Shown: in pieces, positions 62,055 to 64,000 of the stretch
Layout of the letters: the number at the start of each line of letters is the position of its first letter
Numbering within the stretch: position 1 is the first letter of the stretch
Source of the DNA: Paenibacillus sp. PL91
GTDB lineage: Bacteria; Bacillota; Bacilli; Paenibacillales; Paenibacillaceae
Direction of reading: 5' to 3'
DNA: 64,000 nt
Assembly: GCF_012935325.2 (NCBI RefSeq)
Contig: NZ_JABBYG020000012.1
Coordinates: forward strand, 1 to 64,000
The notes under the pieces: model-generated
The model's database searches: none
What the model was told of the DNA's origin: nothing
The model's input: only the letters and a program-made list of their open reading frames with translations
Made by a program: the position numbers and the translations under genes

Positions 62055-62643
62055 GACGCCCTCTCCGACGCTGAAGCAGTACCCCTGCTACGACAAGACT
62101 CCCGCCGCCTAGCAGTCCTAGAACCATAAACTGATAGTCGAGGAAAAAGAGCCTTGTCGCAGCGGCTAGCACAATAAACCAAATGCCGATCATCACAGGT
62201 CCTTTTCCCATGAGCGCCCCCATGGACACATATAGAATCCCTACGAGCATGAACCAGAATAAGGGGATGTATTCGGCCTTCACCATTCCCGTTGCCATCA
62301 TAAAGAAACCAGCGAGCATCATCACAAGGAAAGGCAGCCCGAACATCCATCCATTTGAGCCGCCCGCCTTTTTTGGCAAATGACGGGATTGCCGGATGCC
62401 GGTAACGGCGGAAAGCACGCTGCCGAGGACCGTGCCAATCGGCCAGTACCACATCGGCCACGTAGCGATGTCGAACTGCATGCCGATCATCCCGACCATC
62501 AGGTACGTGCCCCAAATGAACAAGTAGGGCGGGGATTGATCCATTTTCTTCTCGTTTCTCGTAATGATTTGCTTAATAAAATCGATATCGCGCAAAGCTT
62601 GCACAGACTCTGTGGCATGCGCCAAGTCTTGTTCTTTATTCAA
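62047..62643 (-). CDS. Membrane protein of the ABC exporter operon
   Basis: 198 residues from TTG 62643, 8 nt after AAGGAG. The GTG three codons earlier overlaps that site. A soluble N-terminus (DLAHATESVQALRDIDFIKQ) precedes about five membrane helices and ends in QRRRGRHE. Such proteins commonly accompany a winged-helix regulator like the one encoded next, with which it overlaps. Specific function unknown. Confidence 0.75.
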   Translation of the reverse strand: MNKEQDLAHATESVQALRDIDFIKQIITRNEKKMDQSPPYLFIWGTYLMVGMIGMQFDIATWPMWYWPIGTVLGSVLSAVTGIRQSRHLPKKAGGSNGWMFGLPFLVMMLAGFFMMATGMVKAEYIPLFWFMLVGILYVSMGALMGKGPVMIGIWFIVLAAATRLFFLDYQFMVLGLLGGGSLVVAGVLLQRRRGRHE

Positions 62644-62676
62644 CCTAACCACTCCTTACCTAAACCCATTCTATCC

Positions 62677-63423
62677 TTATTTTTCCCATCTGAAAAGGAA
62701 GAACGCAAGCCCCCAGCAAACAACGGCAAATCCAGCCATGATCGCAATTGCAAGTCCAAACGAGGCGATCGACTCTCCCAGCCATACCCCGCGGGCAAGC
62801 TCAACGAAATAAGACATGGGCAGCCACTCGCTTACTCTCTGCATGAACGTTGGCAAAATATGGACTGGCATAGCAATTCCGGATAGGAAGAGTGCAGGGA
62901 AGAATACAACCATGGCCAGGCCGCTGGCAGCTCCTGGCGTATTGGTAAGTCCCGACAAGGCAAACCCAAGGGGAAAGAAGCTGAGACTACCAAATAACAG
63001 ACAAGCAAAGAGCATGAGCAGCGAAGTTACGGAGAACTGAATATCCCAAACTAAGTTGGCAATAACGATAATTTCGACTGCGCCTGCAAGTACGAGAATG
63101 ATGCCCTGAATGGAATTCGACAGCAGCACCGCACCTGAGCGGATAGGGCTAACCCGGTATCTTCGCAAAATGCCGCTCTCCCGTTGTGTAATCATATTAA
63201 TATTTAACGTGAATACGGAAACGGAGATAACATTCATCGCGCATAATGCGGGAATATAAGAATCAATGAAAGTAGCGCCTTCCAGCGCACCCGGCTGGTT
63301 GCCGAATACGGAACCAAAAATGAGCAGCATCAGGATCGGATACACGAGCATCCAAAATATCGTCAGCCAATCACGCAGATACAAGCGGAAATCAAAAGCA
63401 ACAAGCCGTATAAGAGCATTCAT
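62677..63423 (-). CDS. ABC-2 type transporter permease
   Basis: 248 residues with six membrane helices. The ABC-2 pattern is clear: RDWLTIFWMLVYPILMLLIFGSVFG at the front, ITQRESGILRRYRVSPI coupling helix, and FFPALFLSGIAMPVHILPTFMQRVSEWLPMSYFVELARG near the end. It is the membrane half of an exporter, possibly for a drug or lipid. Its ATG overlaps the stop of the ATPase gene (ATGA), so both are made together. It carries no sign of damage. Confidence 0.9.
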   Translation of the reverse strand: MNALIRLVAFDFRLYLRDWLTIFWMLVYPILMLLIFGSVFGNQPGALEGATFIDSYIPALCAMNVISVSVFTLNINMITQRESGILRRYRVSPIRSGAVLLSNSIQGIILVLAGAVEIIVIANLVWDIQFSVTSLLMLFACLLFGSLSFFPLGFALSGLTNTPGAASGLAMVVFFPALFLSGIAMPVHILPTFMQRVSEWLPMSYFVELARGVWLGESIASFGLAIAIMAGFAVVCWGLAFFLFRWEK

Positions 63424-64000
63424 CGCGCAGCCACCTTGCCTTGTAGAGTCATTTCGGTAAAGACATCGTTCATTGAAGCATCCTCAAGCCGGAGCCCGCT
63501 AACCATCCAATCTTCCTGGGCAGCCAAGTGGAAAAGCTGCTTCAGCGTTTCATCGATATCGCTTGAATGCAGCTTAATCATTTCGGCCTCGTACTCGACG
63601 TGAGTGACATGCGCGAGCCCAGCGAAGCGGGCCTTGCTTGATTTTCCGGCGTTTTTGAAGCTGATACGCTTCGTGCCGCCCAGCATGGAGATGAGTTTCT
63701 GTGGCGTATCGAGAGCGACCAGCCGCCCCCGGCTGATTACCGCGATCCGGTCGCACAAATATTCAGCTTCCTCCATGTAGTGGGTCGTTACGACAATCGT
63801 TCGTCCCTGCTTCTTAAGCCGATGAATCATTTCCCACATCTCGCTGCGGGCATTTGGGTCCAAGCCCATGCTGGGCTCGTCGAGAAAAATAATTTCCGGA
63901 TCATTGATTAACGCGAGCGCCAGCGATACGCGCTGCTTCCAGCCGCCGGACAGCGATTTAATATAGGCGTTTTGCTTATCCTCAAGCCCGAGAAAAGCCG
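63420..64000 (-). CDS. ABC transporter ATP-binding protein, cut by window edge
   Basis: The visible 193 codons (minus strand, reading in from 64000) include the signature LSGGWKQR, Walker B IIFLDEPSMGLD and the switch His in VVTTHYMEEAEYLCDRI. The C-terminal domain ends at VFTEMTLQGKVAAR. Walker A lies beyond the window. The signature has W where Q or M is usual. This is a DrrA/CcmA-like exporter ATPase paired with the permease that overlaps its stop. Confidence 0.9.
   Translation of the reverse strand, partial: AFLGLEDKQNAYIKSLSGGWKQRVSLALALINDPEIIFLDEPSMGLDPNARSEMWEMIHRLKKQGRTIVVTTHYMEEAEYLCDRIAVISRGRLVALDTPQKLISMLGGTKRISFKNAGKSSKARFAGLAHVTHVEYEAEMIKLHSSDIDETLKQLFHLAAQEDWMVSGLRLEDASMNDVFTEMTLQGKVAAR

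Noticed and set aside
63420..64000. ATPase as a damaged gene because the signature is LSGGWKQR
   Set aside because: The rest of the motifs are intact and W at this place occurs in DrrA-type ATPases. The gene simply runs off the window.

Overview
The window reads as chromosome of a low-to-mid GC Gram-positive of the Paenibacillus type (Bacillota, Paenibacillaceae). The evidence is the gene order sigW-rsiW-cdaA-cdaR-glmM-glmS, an SLH-domain surface protein, lplB/lplC-like sugar-type ABC permeases with a lipoprotein binding protein, an AraC regulator fused to a siderophore-binding-like domain (Btr type), strong AGGAGG ribosome binding sites and frequent TTG/GTG starts. The species cannot be fixed from the sequence alone.

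Layout. 1-0.93 kb: tRNA cluster (Asn cut by the window edge, Thr, Glu, Val, Gln, Lys and two identical Leu copies) ending in two tandem terminators. 1.1-3.0 kb: a decayed chemotaxis locus (cheA, MCP and cheB fragments). 3.1-4.1 kb: Fur-box-controlled iron-siderophore ATPase. 4.3-4.8 kb: second tRNA cluster (Gly, Arg, Pro, Gly) behind a clear sigma-A promoter. 5.5-9.6 kb: large surface protein (lamin tail, Ig, propeller, SLH) split by a frameshift. 9.9-15 kb: ppc, a yrrT-like methyltransferase and an HtrA-type protease. 15.7-23.2 kb: envelope stress and cell-wall precursor block, sigW-rsiW, c-di-AMP synthase cdaA with cdaR, glmM, and glmS preceded by a glmS ribozyme.

23.3-31 kb is an accessory, decaying region: small unknown or truncated ORFs, a membrane-anchored hydrolase, a GT39-type glycosyltransferase, a DUF3892 protein and many copies of a composite short repeat (TTAGACTG direct repeats plus CTAACGGG hairpins) lying at the 3' ends of small ORFs. 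31.2-36.7 kb is a tidy operon: LacI regulator, two permeases, solute-binding lipoprotein and a glycerophosphodiester phosphodiesterase. 36.7-40.3 kb (minus strand) is a siderophore module: AraC-type regulator, Fur box, binding lipoprotein and FhuF-like reductase. 41-45 kb holds two SDR oxidoreductases, an AhpD-like protein and an ECF41/SigJ-type sigma factor with three matching TGTCAC-N17-CGT(C/T) promoters, one of them antisense to the sigma gene. 45-48.9 kb encodes a 1301-residue secreted NHL/copper-amine-oxidase-like/FecR-like protein.

49-64 kb is a run of small single-gene units: a TipAS-like drug-binding protein, NlpC/P60 hydrolase, an orphan Imm11-type immunity protein, an SRPBCC gene next to an arsR relic, phosphoglycerate-mutase-like phosphatase, arylamine N-acetyltransferase, HAD phosphatase, FAD monooxygenase, P-loop kinase, PaiB and GNAT pair, ABC-F protein, and finally a four-gene minus-strand set (ABC ATPase cut by the right edge, ABC-2 permease, membrane protein, winged-helix regulator). 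I saw no CRISPR array, prophage, rRNA or intact insertion sequence. The most intriguing items are the composite repeat family and the ECF41 triple-promoter arrangement.
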